This document shows positions 13,428-13,678 of a stretch of 13,678 bases of DNA, piece after piece. Each line of letters opens with the position of its first letter. Within the stretch, counting starts at the first letter, position 1. The notes beneath the pieces are model-generated. The model was not told the DNA's origin, ran no database searches, and was given only the letters and a program-made list of their open reading frames with translations. The DNA lies in NCBI GenBank assembly GCA_043818215.1, contig JBDRGC010000395.1, positions 1 through 13,678 of the forward strand, written 5' to 3'. The position numbers and the translations under genes are program-made. Source of the stretch: JBDRGC01 sp043818215 (GTDB lineage Bacteria; Chloroflexota; Anaerolineae; Anaerolineales; UBA11858).

Positions 13428-13433
13428 ATTCTT

Positions 13434-13676
13434 GTAGTTGCTCAAAATCTTGGTGGTCAAGCGGCGATAGAACTGCATTATTATGCCCTTTGGGTATGCA
13501 CTTTATCAAATGCATCATTTGAATTATGCAGGGTGGAATGAAATGGTAAATGGTGAATGGTAAATTGTAAATGAAGTTCATACAGCGCAGCCAGCATTCA
13601 CCATTTACAATTCGGTTTTATTGGTGGGTACGCATCCTTGGGGATGCAATGCATCACTAACATTTTGAGCAACTAC
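13434..13676. repeat. 243-bp inverted-repeat-bounded element enclosing a heptamer array
   Basis: GTAGTTGCTCAAAAT (13434-13448) and its exact reverse complement (13662-13676) bound the segment. After one mismatch the pairing continues for eight positions (two GU), so 13434-13457 can pair with 13653-13676. Inside are CTGCAT (13473-13478) opposite ATGCAG (13526-13531), array F and a GCATCC/GGATGC hairpin (13632-13647). It starts 6 nt after the 98-bp element and ends 2 nt before the window edge. No coding frame of note is present in 13298-13678. Confidence 0.65.
13543..13612 (+). repeat. AT-rich heptamer array with inverted partner (array F)
   Basis: Four 7-nt units, ATGGTAA, ATGGTGA, ATGGTAA, ATTGTAA (13543-13570), are followed after 25 nt by ATTCACC and ATTTACA (13596-13609), which are reverse complements of the same unit type. 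ATTCACCATTT (13596-13606) is the exact complement of 13548-13558. It shows the same G-strand/C-strand mirrored layout as array D but in an AT-rich sequence. Confidence 0.7.
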
Positions 13677-13678
13677 TT

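Overview
This 13.7 kb window looks like part of a bacterial chromosome, most plausibly from the Chloroflexota (Anaerolineae-like). I infer this from the gene style: a lipoprotein solute-binding protein with an acidic Ala/Glu/Val-rich linker, an Opp/Dpp-type transporter beside glycoside hydrolases, and many degenerate 7-nt tandem repeats in the spacers. No rRNA, tRNA or marker gene fixes the taxonomy.

Layout. Positions 2-394 hold the end of a universal-stress-protein gene whose C-terminus runs into a G-rich heptamer array. It converges on a minus-strand metallophosphoesterase (856-215). The 857-1169 spacer holds two short heptamer arrays, a GC hairpin, a consensus-like sigma70 promoter and a perfect 20-bp palindrome. 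A LacI-family repressor follows (1170-2174). After a second strong promoter, a second palindromic operator candidate and a leader of about 187 nt comes a long plus-strand gene set: solute-binding lipoprotein (2455-4557), two permeases (4721-5707, 5725-6867), two ATPases (6887-8011, 8032-9087), a cytoplasmic GH13 alpha-glucosidase (9180-10886), a lipoprotein GH13 amylase-type enzyme (10967-12691) and a stand-alone cyclic-nucleotide-binding protein (12702-13127). A heptamer array and a rho-independent terminator (13262-13297) close the unit. The last 350 bp contain no gene but hold two adjacent inverted-repeat-bounded elements.

How the genes fit together (inference). The surface-anchored GH13 enzyme would cut alpha-glucans. 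The transporter, from the family named for peptides but also known to carry oligosaccharides, would import the products. The cytoplasmic GH13 enzyme would release glucose, and the LacI-type protein would sense a sugar and control both its own promoter and the transporter promoter. The cyclic-nucleotide-binding protein has no output domain and its role is open.

Most unusual: at least six arrays with an exact 7-nt period but different unit sequences occupy the spacers. Two lie at or over the 3' end of a gene. Both GH13 genes sit behind repeat-filled spacers and lack a Shine-Dalgarno sequence, while the five transporter genes and the last gene have clear ones.
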